Below are positions 41,971 through 50,458 of a DNA stretch of 64,000 nucleotides, piece after piece (the first letter of the stretch is position 1; every line of letters starts with the position of its first letter). The translations under genes and the position numbers were made by a program. A model generated the notes under the pieces. The model had not been told where the DNA came from. It worked only from the letters and a program-made list of their open reading frames with translations, and made no database searches. Source of the stretch: Galbitalea sp036271795. Lineage in GTDB: Bacteria; Actinomycetota; Actinomycetes; Actinomycetales; Microbacteriaceae. The stretch is taken from assembly GCA_036271795.1 (NCBI GenBank), contig DATAZY010000088.1, positions 1 through 64,000 on the forward strand, written 5' to 3'.

Positions 41971-42318
41971 ATGGGCGAGTACCGCGGCATCGAGGTTTTC
42001 GGCCGTCCCGGTCGCCGTCGTGCTGCGCCGCCGTCGCGTCCGCGCACGCGCCTCGGGCTGCTGTCGCTCGGGGCCGCTCTGATCACTGCCGTCTCGACGG
42101 TGGCCGGAATCCTGACCGCGATGGGTGGGAAATACGAGGCCTCGATTCTTCTGGCCTACCTCGCGACCGGGCTGTCGGTCGTCGCAGTCCTGTGCGGTGC
42201 CGCCGCCGTGGTCACCGGGCGTGGACGAGCCTGGGGAGCCCTCGCGGTCGTGCTCGGCATCCTCAGTTCCCCGCCGCTTCTCACCCGGCTGCTCAGCTGG
42301 GCGAGCGGCTTAGGCTAG
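41971..42318 (+). CDS. Small membrane protein between menC and menB
   Basis: 115 residues from ATG 41971, preceded by GGAG at 8 nt. A basic N-terminus (about 1-27, RPGRRRAAPPSRPRTR) is followed by three hydrophobic stretches: GLLSLGAALITAVSTVAGIL, ASILLAYLATGLSVVAVLC and LAVVLGILSSPPLLTRLL. No catalytic residues or family recognised. It is 67 nt from divergent menC and 4 nt from menB. Confidence 0.65.
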   Translation: MGEYRGIEVFGRPGRRRAAPPSRPRTRLGLLSLGAALITAVSTVAGILTAMGGKYEASILLAYLATGLSVVAVLCGAAAVVTGRGRAWGALAVVLGILSSPPLLTRLLSWASGLG

Positions 42319-42322
42319 GCGC

Positions 42323-43231
42323 ATGAGCGCTGTCGTGTCCGAACTGTTCGATGTGGATGTCTGGGTCGACGTCCCCGGATTCACCGAATTGACCGACGTC
42401 ACCTATCACCAGGACAGGACCGGACGCATCGCCAGAGTCGCGTTCAATCGCCCGGAGGTGCGCAACGCGTTTCGCCCGCACACGGTCGACGAGTTGTATC
42501 GCGCGCTCGATGACGCCCGGCAGAATCCGAGAATCGGCGTCGTTCTGCTGACCGGAAACGGGCCAAGCCCCAAGGATGGCGGCTGGGCATTCTGCTCTGG
42601 CGGCGACCAGCGGATTCGGGGACGCGACGGGTACCAATACAGCGACGGGGTCTCGACCGGCCCGACCAGAGGGGCGACCGGGCGACTTCATATCCTCGAG
42701 GTTCAGCGGCTGATTCGCTTCATGCCGAAAGTTGTCATTGCGGTCATCCCTGGCTGGGCGGCCGGCGGCGGGCACTCGCTTCACGTCGTCTGCGACCTCT
42801 CGATCGCGAGTGTCGAACACGGAAAATTCAAGCAGACAGACGCTGACGTCGGCTCCTTCGACGCCGGTTACGGAAGCGCGTACCTCGCGCGCCAGGTCGG
42901 CCAGAAATTTGCGCGCGAGGTTTTCTTCCTGGCCAGGGAATACTCCGCGGAGCGCGCGCTCGAGGCGGGTGCGATCAACGCCGCAGTCCCGCATGCCGAG
43001 CTCGAGAAGACGGCCATCGACTGGGCGAACACGATCCTCGGCAAGTCGCCGACCGCCGTGCGAATGCTCAAGTTCGCGTTCAACGCGGTCGACGACGGTC
43101 TGGTCGGCCAACAGGTATTCGCGGGCGAGGCAACGCGTCTCGCCTACGGCACCGACGAGGCGGTCGAGGGTCGCGACGCATTCCTCGAGAAACGCGACCC
43201 GGACTGGTCGCCATACCCGTGGCACTACTGA
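42323..43231 (+). CDS. menB: 1,4-Dihydroxy-2-naphthoyl-CoA synthase
   Basis: 302 residues. Crotonase fold: VAFNRPEVRNAFRPHTVDEL, AFCSGGDQRIRG (oxyanion hole), VIPGWAAGGGHSLHVVCDL, TDADVGSFDAGYGSAYLARQ and the MenB-specific C-terminus FLEKRDPDWSPYPWHY. It closes the second ring of the naphthoquinone. -10-like TAGGCT (42311-42316) lies 6 nt before ATG 42323, so the mRNA is probably leaderless. menE follows. Confidence 0.96.
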   Translation: MSAVVSELFDVDVWVDVPGFTELTDVTYHQDRTGRIARVAFNRPEVRNAFRPHTVDELYRALDDARQNPRIGVVLLTGNGPSPKDGGWAFCSGGDQRIRGRDGYQYSDGVSTGPTRGATGRLHILEVQRLIRFMPKVVIAVIPGWAAGGGHSLHVVCDLSIASVEHGKFKQTDADVGSFDAGYGSAYLARQVGQKFAREVFFLAREYSAERALEAGAINAAVPHAELEKTAIDWANTILGKSPTAVRMLKFAFNAVDDGLVGQQVFAGEATRLAYGTDEAVEGRDAFLEKRDPDWSPYPWHY

Positions 43232-43235
43232 GCCG

Positions 43236-44336
43236 ATGATGAGAGCGCTGCGGGTCATCCCCGCCGAGCCGCCCGGGGTTATCGACGGACTTCGCGATGC
43301 GCTCAGCGGCAACGGGCCGGCGATCCTGGTGAGCGACAGTCCGACCGGGGTCGCCGCAGAGGTTCCCAAGCGGGTCGCGCTCGTCGTCGAGACCAGCGGC
43401 TCGACCGCCGCCCCGAAGCGGGTGGCGCTGAGCGCGGATGCACTGCTGGCCAGTGCCGCGGCATCCGCATCGGCGGTCGGCGGTTCTGGGCAGTGGCTAC
43501 TCGCCCTGCCGACGACGTACATCGCCGGACTCAACGTGCTCGTTCGCTCGATCGCGAGCGAAACGCTGCCGGTCATTCTCGGACCGGGCTCGTTCGACCC
43601 GCTCGCGTTCGCCCGCGCGGCTGAGACGATGGATGCCGACCTCCGGTTCACGTCTGTGGTCCCGTCCCAGCTCGCCCGGCTGCTGGATGCACCGGGCGCG
43701 CACGACGCCCTGCGCGGGTTCGAGCGCATCCTCGTCGGCGGACAATCCACCCCACAGGCGCTCATCGATCGGGCCACCGCCCTCGACGTGCGCATCACCA
43801 GAACCTACGGTTCGAGCGAGACCTCGGGTGGATGCGTCTACGACGGTGTGCCGATCGGCAACACCACCGTGCGCGTGGTCGACGGTCAGGTCGAGCTCGC
43901 GGGCGCGGTGCTCGCGGACGGGTATCTCGACGACGCGACGCGAACCGAGGCGGCTTTCGCGCAGGACAACGGCATCCGCTGGTATCGCACCGGCGACACC
44001 GGGGACTACATCGATGGCGCCCTGACGGTGACGGGTCGCGGCGACGACGTGATCATCTCCGGGGGGATCAAAGTCTCGCTCGCGGATGTCGCCAGAGTGG
44101 TGCGCGGAGTCCCGGGACAGGCGGGCGCTGAAGTTGTTCGCGCGCCCAGCGAGCGCTGGGGCGAGGTGCCCGTCGTCATTACGACACAGGTCGTCGACCT
44201 CGAGGAACTCCGCGCAGCCGTGAAGGCGGAATTGGGAGCGGCCTCGGCTCCTGAGCGGGTGATCGTTGTGGATGCGATCCCGGTCCTCACATCGGGCAAG
44301 CCCGACAGGATCCGGCTTCATCGGCTGGCTCAGTAG
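43236..44336 (+). CDS. menE: o-Succinylbenzoate--CoA ligase
   Basis: 366 residues; ATG 43236 and ATG 43239 are both possible. Adenylating-enzyme motifs: VETSGSTAAPKRVALSADAL (P-loop region), RTYGSSETSGGCVYDG, WYRTGDTGDYIDGALTVTGRGDD, IISGGIKVS and the C-terminal VLTSGKPDR with the catalytic Lys. It is short for the superfamily because the N-terminal domain is reduced, as in many actinobacterial MenE. It activates o-succinylbenzoate. Its stop codon lies inside the -10 element of menA. Confidence 0.93.
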   Translation: MMRALRVIPAEPPGVIDGLRDALSGNGPAILVSDSPTGVAAEVPKRVALVVETSGSTAAPKRVALSADALLASAAASASAVGGSGQWLLALPTTYIAGLNVLVRSIASETLPVILGPGSFDPLAFARAAETMDADLRFTSVVPSQLARLLDAPGAHDALRGFERILVGGQSTPQALIDRATALDVRITRTYGSSETSGGCVYDGVPIGNTTVRVVDGQVELAGAVLADGYLDDATRTEAAFAQDNGIRWYRTGDTGDYIDGALTVTGRGDDVIISGGIKVSLADVARVVRGVPGQAGAEVVRAPSERWGEVPVVITTQVVDLEELRAAVKAELGAASAPERVIVVDAIPVLTSGKPDRIRLHRLAQ

Positions 44337-44339
44337 AAT
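44334..44339 (+). promoter_or_regulatory. -10 element of a leaderless menA transcript
   Basis: TAGAAT at 44334-44339 begins with the TAG stop codon of menE and lies 6 nt before the menA GTG. menA may therefore have its own promoter inside the men cluster. Confidence 0.5.
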
Positions 44340-44345
44340 CCCCCT

Positions 44346-45392
44346 GTGGCCTCACGTAAGCAGCAACGCATCGACCCGAACCGTGCCGAGAAACTGCAGG
44401 TTCCGGCCAGCCTCGAAGAGGGTGTTCGCATTCCGCGCGAAGCGCGCGCTACCGGCCCGGCGTCCAGGACCAGGAGCGGGAAGCCGGGTGGTCGACCTCC
44501 GACAGCGCCCAAGATCAAGAAGGCGGGTCCCGGCGACTGGATCGCGGGCGCGCGACTGCGCACTCTGCCGCTGTCGATCGCCCCGGTCATCCTCGGTACC
44601 GCCGCCGCACACACCGCGATTGCACCGTGGGCCTGGTGGAGAATCGCACTTGCGTTCGCGGTTGCGGTGTGCCTGCAGATCGGAGTCAACTATGCCAACG
44701 ACTACTCCGATGGTGTGCGGGGCACCGACAAGTACCGGCTCGGTCCTTCGCGACTGACCGGATCCGGCGCCGCGAAGCCGCGCACAGTCCTCACGGTTGC
44801 GATCGTGTTCTTCGCGCTCTCGGCGATCGCGGGAACCATCCTGGTCATCCACATTGGCCAGTACTGGCTGCTTGCGGTTGGTGCGGTCTGCATCCTTGCG
44901 GCGTTCTTCTACACCGGCGGCAAGCGGCCGTACGGATATGTCGGACTCGGCGAACTGTTCGTGTTCGTCTTCTTCGGGCTCGTCGCGACCGCGGGCACTA
45001 CCTACGTTCAGGCAGGCAGCGTCAACTTCGAGAGCTGGACCAGCGGCGTCGCCATCGGACTCATCGCGTGCGCAGTGCTCATGGTGAACAACATCCGCGA
45101 CCGGGAGCAGGACAAGATGGCGGGCAAACGCACGCTCGCCGTTCTGATCGGCGGCCGCGCCTCGCGAATCGTGTTCGCGGTCATGCTCCTACTACCGTTC
45201 GTCATCCTGATCTACTTCGTGCTGCTGTACTCGAACGCGCCCTACACGTACTTTGCACTGTTCCTCGCGCTCCCCGCGGTACTCATCACGCTGACCGCCA
45301 AGACTCCGCAGGAACTCGTCCTCGCCCTGCAGCTGACGAGCCTGACAGCACTTCTCTACGCCGTCGGCGTCGGCTGGGCGCTCGCCTTCTAG
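44346..45392 (+). CDS. menA: 1,4-Dihydroxy-2-naphthoate polyprenyltransferase
   Basis: 348 residues from GTG 44346. The first 60 residues are basic and disordered, longer than in E. coli MenA. The UbiA-type membrane domain follows with NYANDYSDGVRGTD (first Asp-rich motif) and NNIRDREQDKMAGKRTL (second). About eight helices. It attaches the isoprenoid tail to DHNA, giving demethylmenaquinone. The prenyl donor is probably made by the synthase at 51.3 kb and the product methylated by MenG at 50.5 kb. Confidence 0.95.
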   Translation: MASRKQQRIDPNRAEKLQVPASLEEGVRIPREARATGPASRTRSGKPGGRPPTAPKIKKAGPGDWIAGARLRTLPLSIAPVILGTAAAHTAIAPWAWWRIALAFAVAVCLQIGVNYANDYSDGVRGTDKYRLGPSRLTGSGAAKPRTVLTVAIVFFALSAIAGTILVIHIGQYWLLAVGAVCILAAFFYTGGKRPYGYVGLGELFVFVFFGLVATAGTTYVQAGSVNFESWTSGVAIGLIACAVLMVNNIRDREQDKMAGKRTLAVLIGGRASRIVFAVMLLLPFVILIYFVLLYSNAPYTYFALFLALPAVLITLTAKTPQELVLALQLTSLTALLYAVGVGWALAF

Positions 45393-45414
45393 GGGCGGGC
45401 TCTCTCAACCGAAC

Positions 45415-45672
45415 TCACTCCAGGCGGTCGAGCGCTTCGTCTTCCGCGTCGGTGTCGACGTTCTTAATCGGCTCCGGCTTCTCGTTTCGCGCTGCGAATT
45501 CTGCCGCAACCTGGTCGCGAATCTTTCGGAAGAAGATGTAGGAAACCACGAATCCCGCGATCGCAGCGATGACCGTCGCGATAAACGGGTTGACCTGAAG
45601 GATGAGAAGGACCGCGAGAACGACGACAAAGATCGAGAGGCGGATCAGTGAGTACTTGATCCAGGGGCGCAT
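45415..45672 (-). CDS. DUF4229 small membrane protein
   Basis: 85 residues: two helices (SIFVVVLAVLLILQ and PFIATVIAAIAGFVVSYIFF) and an acidic C-terminal tail ending DAEDEALDRLE. This is the DUF4229 pattern found beside actinobacterial menA/menD genes. -10-like TAAACT on the minus strand (45680-45685) is 7 nt before the ATG, suggesting a leaderless transcript. Function unknown. Confidence 0.83.
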   Translation of the reverse strand: MRPWIKYSLIRLSIFVVVLAVLLILQVNPFIATVIAAIAGFVVSYIFFRKIRDQVAAEFAARNEKPEPIKNVDTDAEDEALDRLE

Positions 45673-45728
45673 GGGCTTAAGTTTAGGTCGTCAGCATTTG
45701 AGCAAGCCGCGAGCTTACAATTGCACGC

Positions 45729-46076
45729 ATGGTCCGCTTCGACATCATCTTCGCGCTGATCGAGCTGGGCCTGCTCATTTTCTGCCTCGTCGACGTAATC
45801 TCGATCTACGAATCGCGGATCAAGACGCTCAACAAGCTGGCTTGGGTGTTCATCATCATCATCTTGCCCATCATCGGGCCCGTTTTGTGGCTCGTGATCG
45901 GTAAGGATCGCAGTGCCAACCGCCCGGCAGAGCGCGCGCGGGATGCCCGTCCGCTTGCCCCCGACGACGACCCGGCCTTCCTGAAGACCGCAGGTCAGTA
46001 CGAATCGCAGGAGGCGCGCATCCGTCGTCTTGAAGCGGAGCTTAAAGCTCTGGGCGATGAAAAGTCCGAGGAGTGA
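45729..46076 (+). CDS. PLDc_N (phospholipase-D nuclease N-terminal) domain membrane protein
   Basis: 115 residues. Two helices, IIFALIELGLLIFCLVDVIS and LAWVFIIIILPIIGPVLWLV, separated by the short loop YESRIKTLNK, are the PLDc_N unit seen at the front of cardiolipin synthases, but no PLD domain follows. A charged helical tail ends the protein. TACAAT (45716-45721) is 7 nt before the ATG. It overlaps menD by 20 nt. Confidence 0.82.
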   Translation: MVRFDIIFALIELGLLIFCLVDVISIYESRIKTLNKLAWVFIIIILPIIGPVLWLVIGKDRSANRPAERARDARPLAPDDDPAFLKTAGQYESQEARIRRLEAELKALGDEKSEE

Positions 46077-47715
46077 GTCACCGGCTACAGCGTTCGCCGT
46101 AGCCCTCTTCGACGAGTTTGCCCGCCTTGGTCTGCGCGATGTGGTTCTGAGCCCCGGCTCTCGATCTCAGGCCCTTGCGCTTGCTGCGGCGGAATACGAA
46201 CGCGAGGGACTGCTGAGGCTCCATGTTCGGATCGACGAACGCGTCGGTGGGTTCCTGGCTCTGGGCCTGGCCGTCGAGACAGGGCTCCCGGTCGTCGTCG
46301 TGATGACCTCCGGGACGGCGGTGGCGAACCTTCACCCCGCGGTACTCGAGGCGCACCACGCCGGGGTTCCGCTGATCGTTGCGAGTGCCGATCGGCCGGA
46401 GTCGCTGCGCGGAATCGGCTCGAACCAGACGACAATTCAGGCGGGTATTTTCGGGGCGGCGATCGCGTTTGAGCGCGATGTGCCTGCTCCGGTCGGGGCG
46501 GCGGGCGAGACGGATGCCGCGGTCGCGCTTGCGCGAGACGCGTGGACGGCCGCTCGCGGCATCCGTCCCCGGCCGGTGCACCTGAACCTCGCATTCACCG
46601 AGCCGCTCTCGTCGGCAACCACACTGCCGGAGTCCGAATCCGAGTGGAGCGCGGAGGTCGACGAGCCGATCGAGCCGTCGCCGTACGTGCTCGGAACTCT
46701 ACCCGGCACTGTGGTGATCGCTGGGGCGGATTCGGGTTCGCGGGCGGAAGAAGTCGCGCGTGAACTCGGGGTCCCGCTTCTCGCCGAGGTCTCGAGCGGC
46801 GCGAGATTTGGGCCGAACCTCGTCGTCGCCTATCGCGAACTGTTGAACACGGCCAACTTCGGCGATCGCGTCGCGCGTGCGATCGTGTTCGGGCATCCGA
46901 CCCTGACGCGAGAGGTTCCCGCACTGATCCAGCGCGACGGCGTCGAGACCATCGTCGTGCGTGGACGAACCGCAGAGGACTACAACCCGGGACACCGGGT
47001 GCGCCACTTCGCGGATGCGGTGACGGTCGCGGGGCCGGCTGACGAGTCGCCCGCGGCCCGCTCGTGGCTGGGGCGTTGGGTGACCACCTCGCGCTCGCTG
47101 CTCGAACCCGCCGCGGAACTATCGGCCGCGGAGCTTGGCAACGCAGACTTTGCGCGGCGAGAGCTCGCCGCCATCCGCGAACCGGTCGATCGGCGAATGC
47201 TCGTCGAAGCGGTCTGGCGCGCGACCTGGCCGCACGATCGGCTCGTGCTCGGGGCATCCCGCCTCATCCGGGAGGCGGATACTTACGTGCCCGGCAAGAA
47301 GATCAGTGTGCACGCCAACCGCGGTCTCGCTGGCATCGACGGCACCATCTCGACGGCCGTTGGCATTGCGCTCGGCAGCGAGACGGATGGCACGACGCGC
47401 GTGCTGCTTGGCGACCTCGCTGCCCTGCACGATGTCGGCGGGTTGCTGTTCGGGGTCGGCGAGACGACGCCGAGAATCCAGGTCATCGTTGGCAACGACG
47501 GCGGGGGAACCATCTTCGACACTCTCGAAGTTGCGGCCACCGCGCCGCAGGATGCGCTCGACCGCGTGCTGCTGACACCCCAGTCGGCGTCGTTCGAGGC
47601 GCTCGCGATGGCCTACGGCTGGAGCTACCTCCGGGCCACCAATCGCGGCGAACTCGACCAGGCGATGACGGCATCCGCTGGCCCGACTCTGATCGAGGTT
47701 CCGCTTGGGCGCTGA
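46057..47715 (+). CDS. menD: 2-Succinyl-5-enolpyruvyl-6-hydroxy-3-cyclohexene-1-carboxylate synthase
   Basis: 552 residues from ATG 46057 inside the end of the preceding gene. ThDP-enzyme architecture: SPGSRSQALALAAAEYE and VMTSGTAVANLHPAVLEA at the N-terminus (SEPHCHC catalytic Glu in HVRIDERVGGFLALGLA, here given as RIDERVGGFLAL), and the ThDP-binding GNDGGGTIFDTLE near the C-terminus. It condenses isochorismate with 2-oxoglutarate, the first committed step of menaquinone synthesis. The product of menF is its substrate. The following GNAT gene overlaps by 11 nt. Confidence 0.95.
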   Translation: MKSPRSESPATAFAVALFDEFARLGLRDVVLSPGSRSQALALAAAEYEREGLLRLHVRIDERVGGFLALGLAVETGLPVVVVMTSGTAVANLHPAVLEAHHAGVPLIVASADRPESLRGIGSNQTTIQAGIFGAAIAFERDVPAPVGAAGETDAAVALARDAWTAARGIRPRPVHLNLAFTEPLSSATTLPESESEWSAEVDEPIEPSPYVLGTLPGTVVIAGADSGSRAEEVARELGVPLLAEVSSGARFGPNLVVAYRELLNTANFGDRVARAIVFGHPTLTREVPALIQRDGVETIVVRGRTAEDYNPGHRVRHFADAVTVAGPADESPAARSWLGRWVTTSRSLLEPAAELSAAELGNADFARRELAAIREPVDRRMLVEAVWRATWPHDRLVLGASRLIREADTYVPGKKISVHANRGLAGIDGTISTAVGIALGSETDGTTRVLLGDLAALHDVGGLLFGVGETTPRIQVIVGNDGGGTIFDTLEVAATAPQDALDRVLLTPQSASFEALAMAYGWSYLRATNRGELDQAMTASAGPTLIEVPLGR

Positions 47716-48175
47716 GCAGGCCGCGATCCGGTCTGGCGAAATCGGCGATGCCGAACGGATGGCGGAGGTATCGCTCACCGTGCGCGGGAGCGCAGGTTCG
47801 GATCCGCGGGACGCGATCATCGATCCGGGCCGACTCGTTCTCGTCGTCGAGGTCGACGGCAAAGTGGTTGGTTGGGCGAAGACGCACCACTATGACGAAG
47901 CCTCGGACTCGGCGCCCGCGGGACACTACCTGGGTGGAGTGAACGTCCACCCGGACTTTCAACGACGAGGAATCGGCTCGGCGCTCACTCGTGCCCGACT
48001 CGACTGGATCTGGGATCGAGCCCCCGATGCCTGGTTCGTGACGAACGCGCGAAACGTCGCCTCGATCGAGCTGCATGCGCGTCTCGGTTTCACCGAGATC
48101 GCCCGAGCAAACGAGTTCCACGGCACGACTTTTGAGGGCGGAGTGGGCATCCTGTTCCGAGCAAGGGCCTCGTGA
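47705..48175 (+). CDS. GNAT-family N-acetyltransferase
   Basis: 156 residues from TTG 47705, overlapping menD by 11 nt. The fold has VVEVDGKVVGWAKTHHY, the acetyl-CoA loop GVNVHPDFQRRGIGSALTRA (R/QxxGxG/A) and a C-terminal RLGFTEIARANEF. It probably acetylates an amine, perhaps an amino acid or antibiotic. The TTG start is inferred from the coupling and the absence of better codons. A long hairpin starts directly after its stop. Confidence 0.83.
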   Translation: MGAEQAAIRSGEIGDAERMAEVSLTVRGSAGSDPRDAIIDPGRLVLVVEVDGKVVGWAKTHHYDEASDSAPAGHYLGGVNVHPDFQRRGIGSALTRARLDWIWDRAPDAWFVTNARNVASIELHARLGFTEIARANEFHGTTFEGGVGILFRARAS

Positions 48176-48226
48176 GGTGAGGCACATCGACCCTTAGTTG
48201 TCCCCTAAAGGTCGATATGCCTCACC
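48176..48226. repeat. Long imperfect inverted repeat upstream of the PPK2 gene
   Basis: Arms 48176-48197 and 48205-48226 are 22 bp each with 20 matches and a 7-nt loop. The mismatches become G-U pairs on the minus-strand transcript. Left arm starts GGTGAGGCACATCGACC. It begins on the base after the GNAT stop and may terminate transcription, but there is no T-tract. It shares ATCGACCCTT with the repeat after the PPK2 gene. Confidence 0.75.
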
Positions 48227-48256
48227 CCAGGGGTCTGGAACTTGTAGCGTGTGCGC

Positions 48257-49093
48257 ATGGGCATCGAGAGCAAGTTGCGCGCGACATCAGATATCGAGCT
48301 TGCGAATGTCGATCCGGCATCCAGTCCCGGGTTCAGCGGCGGCAAGGATGACGCGGCCAAGGTACTTGCTAAGGGAGTAGTCGAGATCGGCGAGCACCAG
48401 GAGCGTCTTTACGCCGAAAGCCTGAGCGGCGGCAAGCGCAGCGTGCTGCTCGTGTTGCAGGGCATGGACACCTCAGGCAAGGGTGGCACCGTCGAGCACG
48501 TGCTCGAGGGGGTCGATCCGCACGGGCTCAAGATCCACGCGTTCAAGGCGCCGACACCGGAGGAGAAGGCGCACGACTTCCTGTGGCGGGTCCGTCCGCA
48601 GCTGCCGCCAGCCGGCTTTCTGGGTGTATTCGACCGGTCGCACTACGAGGATGTCCTGATCGAACGGGTGCACGCGATGGCGCCCGCCGACGAGATCGAG
48701 AAGCGCTACGGCATCATCTCCGAGTTCGAGGCCGAGCTTGTCGCCGCCGGCACTACCGTCATCAAGATCATGCTGCACATCAGTCCGGGCGAGCAGAAGG
48801 CCCGACTCCTGGCGAGGCTCGACGATCCGACGAAGCAGTGGAAGTTCAACCCGGAAGACGTGGATGAGCGCGGTTTCTGGGTGCAGTACCAACAGGCCTA
48901 TGAGATTGCGATCCAGCGGACGACGACGGATGACGCGCCCTGGTACGTCGTGCCGGCGGACCACAAGTGGTACTCGCGACTTGCCGTGCAGGACATCCTG
49001 CTCACCCACCTTCGCGAGCTGAGGGCCGACTGGCCGCCACCGACCTACGACGTCGCGGCCCAGCGCGCTCGCGTCGAGGCCAGCACCATCTAA
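48257..49093 (+). CDS. PPK2-family polyphosphate:nucleotide phosphotransferase
   Basis: 278 residues from ATG 48257. -10-like TAGCGT (48245-48250) lies 6 nt upstream, supporting a leaderless start, and a GTG 6 nt earlier is also in frame. Motifs: Walker A-like LQGMDTSGKGGTVEHV, lid region FLWRVRPQLPPAGFLGVFDRSHYEDVL (here RVRPQLPP, VFDRSHYEDVL) with the Arg/Asp that bind polyphosphate, and DDPTKQWKFNPEDVDER. This class uses polyphosphate to phosphorylate AMP/ADP or GDP; the subclass is not resolved. It is flanked by two long hairpins. Confidence 0.92.
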   Translation: MGIESKLRATSDIELANVDPASSPGFSGGKDDAAKVLAKGVVEIGEHQERLYAESLSGGKRSVLLVLQGMDTSGKGGTVEHVLEGVDPHGLKIHAFKAPTPEEKAHDFLWRVRPQLPPAGFLGVFDRSHYEDVLIERVHAMAPADEIEKRYGIISEFEAELVAAGTTVIKIMLHISPGEQKARLLARLDDPTKQWKFNPEDVDERGFWVQYQQAYEIAIQRTTTDDAPWYVVPADHKWYSRLAVQDILLTHLRELRADWPPPTYDVAAQRARVEASTI

Positions 49094-49096
49094 AAG

Positions 49097-49161
49097 TCCG
49101 CGAGAAGTCGCAATCGACCCTTCCTTGATAAAACGAGAGGTCGATTGCGACCTCTCGCGGA
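49097..49161. repeat. Long imperfect inverted repeat downstream of the PPK2 gene
   Basis: Arms 49097-49119 and 49139-49161 are 23 bp each with 22 matches and a 19-nt loop. The left arm reads TCCGCGAGAAGTCGCAATCG, then ACC. It lies between the convergent PPK2 and menF genes and may end both transcripts. No T-tract. Confidence 0.75.
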
Positions 49162-49168
49162 GTTTGGG

Positions 49169-50401
49169 TCAGGCGAACGCGTCGATCACCGGGCGGAACT
49201 TCATCCGCGTCTCGGCGAGTTCCTTGTCCGGGTCGGAGTCGGCCACGATACCAGCCCCCGCGAAGGCGCTGATCGTGCCGTCCTCGTCGACCTGCGCAGA
49301 GCGCAGTGCTATTGCCCACTCGCCATCGCCGTCGGCGCCGACCCAGCCGACCGGTCCGGCGTAGCGCCCGCGGTCGAACGGCTCGAGCTCGGCGATGAGG
49401 GCCAGTGCCGCCTCGGTCGGCGTGCCCGCGACCGCGGCTGTTGGATGCAGGGCCGAAAGCAGGTCGAGCGAGGATGATCCGTCGCTGAGGTCCCCCTCGA
49501 CATCACTCGCCAGGTGCCAGAGGTTCGGCAGCTTAAGCGTGAACGGCTGCTCGCTCGAGGTGATGTTGCGCGCGTGCGGCGCCAGGGAGGCGAGCAGGCT
49601 GCGGAGAGCGAACTGGTGCTCGTCGAGGTCCTTGGTGGATGTCGCGAGCGCGGCAGCGGCATCCTGGTCGGCGGCGGGGTCGACGCCCCGTGGCGCGCTC
49701 CCGGCGAGTACGCGTGCGGTCACCGACCCGTGGTTCGCTGTCACAAGCGTCTCCGGGCTCGAGCCGATCAGGCCATCAACCGCGAAGGTCCAGGTGTCGG
49801 GATAACCGGTGGCCAGCTCGCCGAGCAGCACGCGCAAGTCCGCACCCTCCGGCAGCTGACCGACCATCGACCGGGCCAGCACGACCTTGCTCAATTCGCC
49901 CGAACGCAGATGCACGAGTGCCGCCTCGACCGCGCGCACGTAGCCCGGGCGATCGAGAGCGCCGAAATCGAAGGTGACGCTGAAGTCCGGTCCGAGCTCG
50001 CGCGGCGCCGGCAGTTCGTTACCTGTGTTGATCCGCGTGATCCAACTGACGCCATTTCGTCGTCCGAGGATGATCGACGGAACGATCAGCACACTCGTGC
50101 GTTTCGACTCGTCGGAGAACGCGAACGCACCGAGCGCAACGAGGCCCGAGCCGGGCAAGTCGACCGGATCTGTGACGACAGCGGCAGCGGCAACGCGCTT
50201 CCAGGTGCTGGCCGCATCCCGGAACCGCGATGGCCCCGTGAACTCGAGACGCAGGGCCTCGCCGATGCCGGCGATGCCCTGCCCGCGCCGGATGAAGACG
50301 AGCGGATGCCGTGGATCGACGAGCGGGACCAGCGGCCGGATGTCGTCGATCTGCTGCGTTGTCACGGCCAGCACGGGCACGATGCCGGGGGTGTGCCTCA
50401 C
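49169..50401 (-). CDS. menF: Isochorismate synthase
   Basis: 410 residues from GTG 50399-50401. Chorismate-binding fold: LSKVVLARSM (catalytic Lys), FAVDGLIGSSPETLVTA, ARVLAGSAPRGVD, HPTAAVAGTPTEAALALI, GPVGWVGADGDGEWAIALRSA and a C-terminal AGAGIVADSDPDKELAET. It converts chorismate to isochorismate for MenD. A minus-strand -10-like TACTCT lies 6 nt before the start, so the transcript is probably leaderless. It is divergent from menG with 57 nt between start codons. Confidence 0.93.
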   Translation of the reverse strand: MRHTPGIVPVLAVTTQQIDDIRPLVPLVDPRHPLVFIRRGQGIAGIGEALRLEFTGPSRFRDAASTWKRVAAAAVVTDPVDLPGSGLVALGAFAFSDESKRTSVLIVPSIILGRRNGVSWITRINTGNELPAPRELGPDFSVTFDFGALDRPGYVRAVEAALVHLRSGELSKVVLARSMVGQLPEGADLRVLLGELATGYPDTWTFAVDGLIGSSPETLVTANHGSVTARVLAGSAPRGVDPAADQDAAAALATSTKDLDEHQFALRSLLASLAPHARNITSSEQPFTLKLPNLWHLASDVEGDLSDGSSSLDLLSALHPTAAVAGTPTEAALALIAELEPFDRGRYAGPVGWVGADGDGEWAIALRSAQVDEDGTISAFAGAGIVADSDPDKELAETRMKFRPVIDAFA

Positions 50402-50445
50402 GTTAGAAGAGTAGTACCGCCTCCAAATCCTCAAGTCTTTCTCAG

Positions 50446-50451
50446 TACACT
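50446..50451 (+). promoter_or_regulatory. -10 element of leaderless menG
   Basis: TACACT at 50446-50451 ends 7 nt before the menG GTG (50459). On the other strand TACTCT serves menF in the same way, so the divergent pair appears to use two leaderless promoters. Confidence 0.45.
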
Positions 50452-50458
50452 GAAGAAC

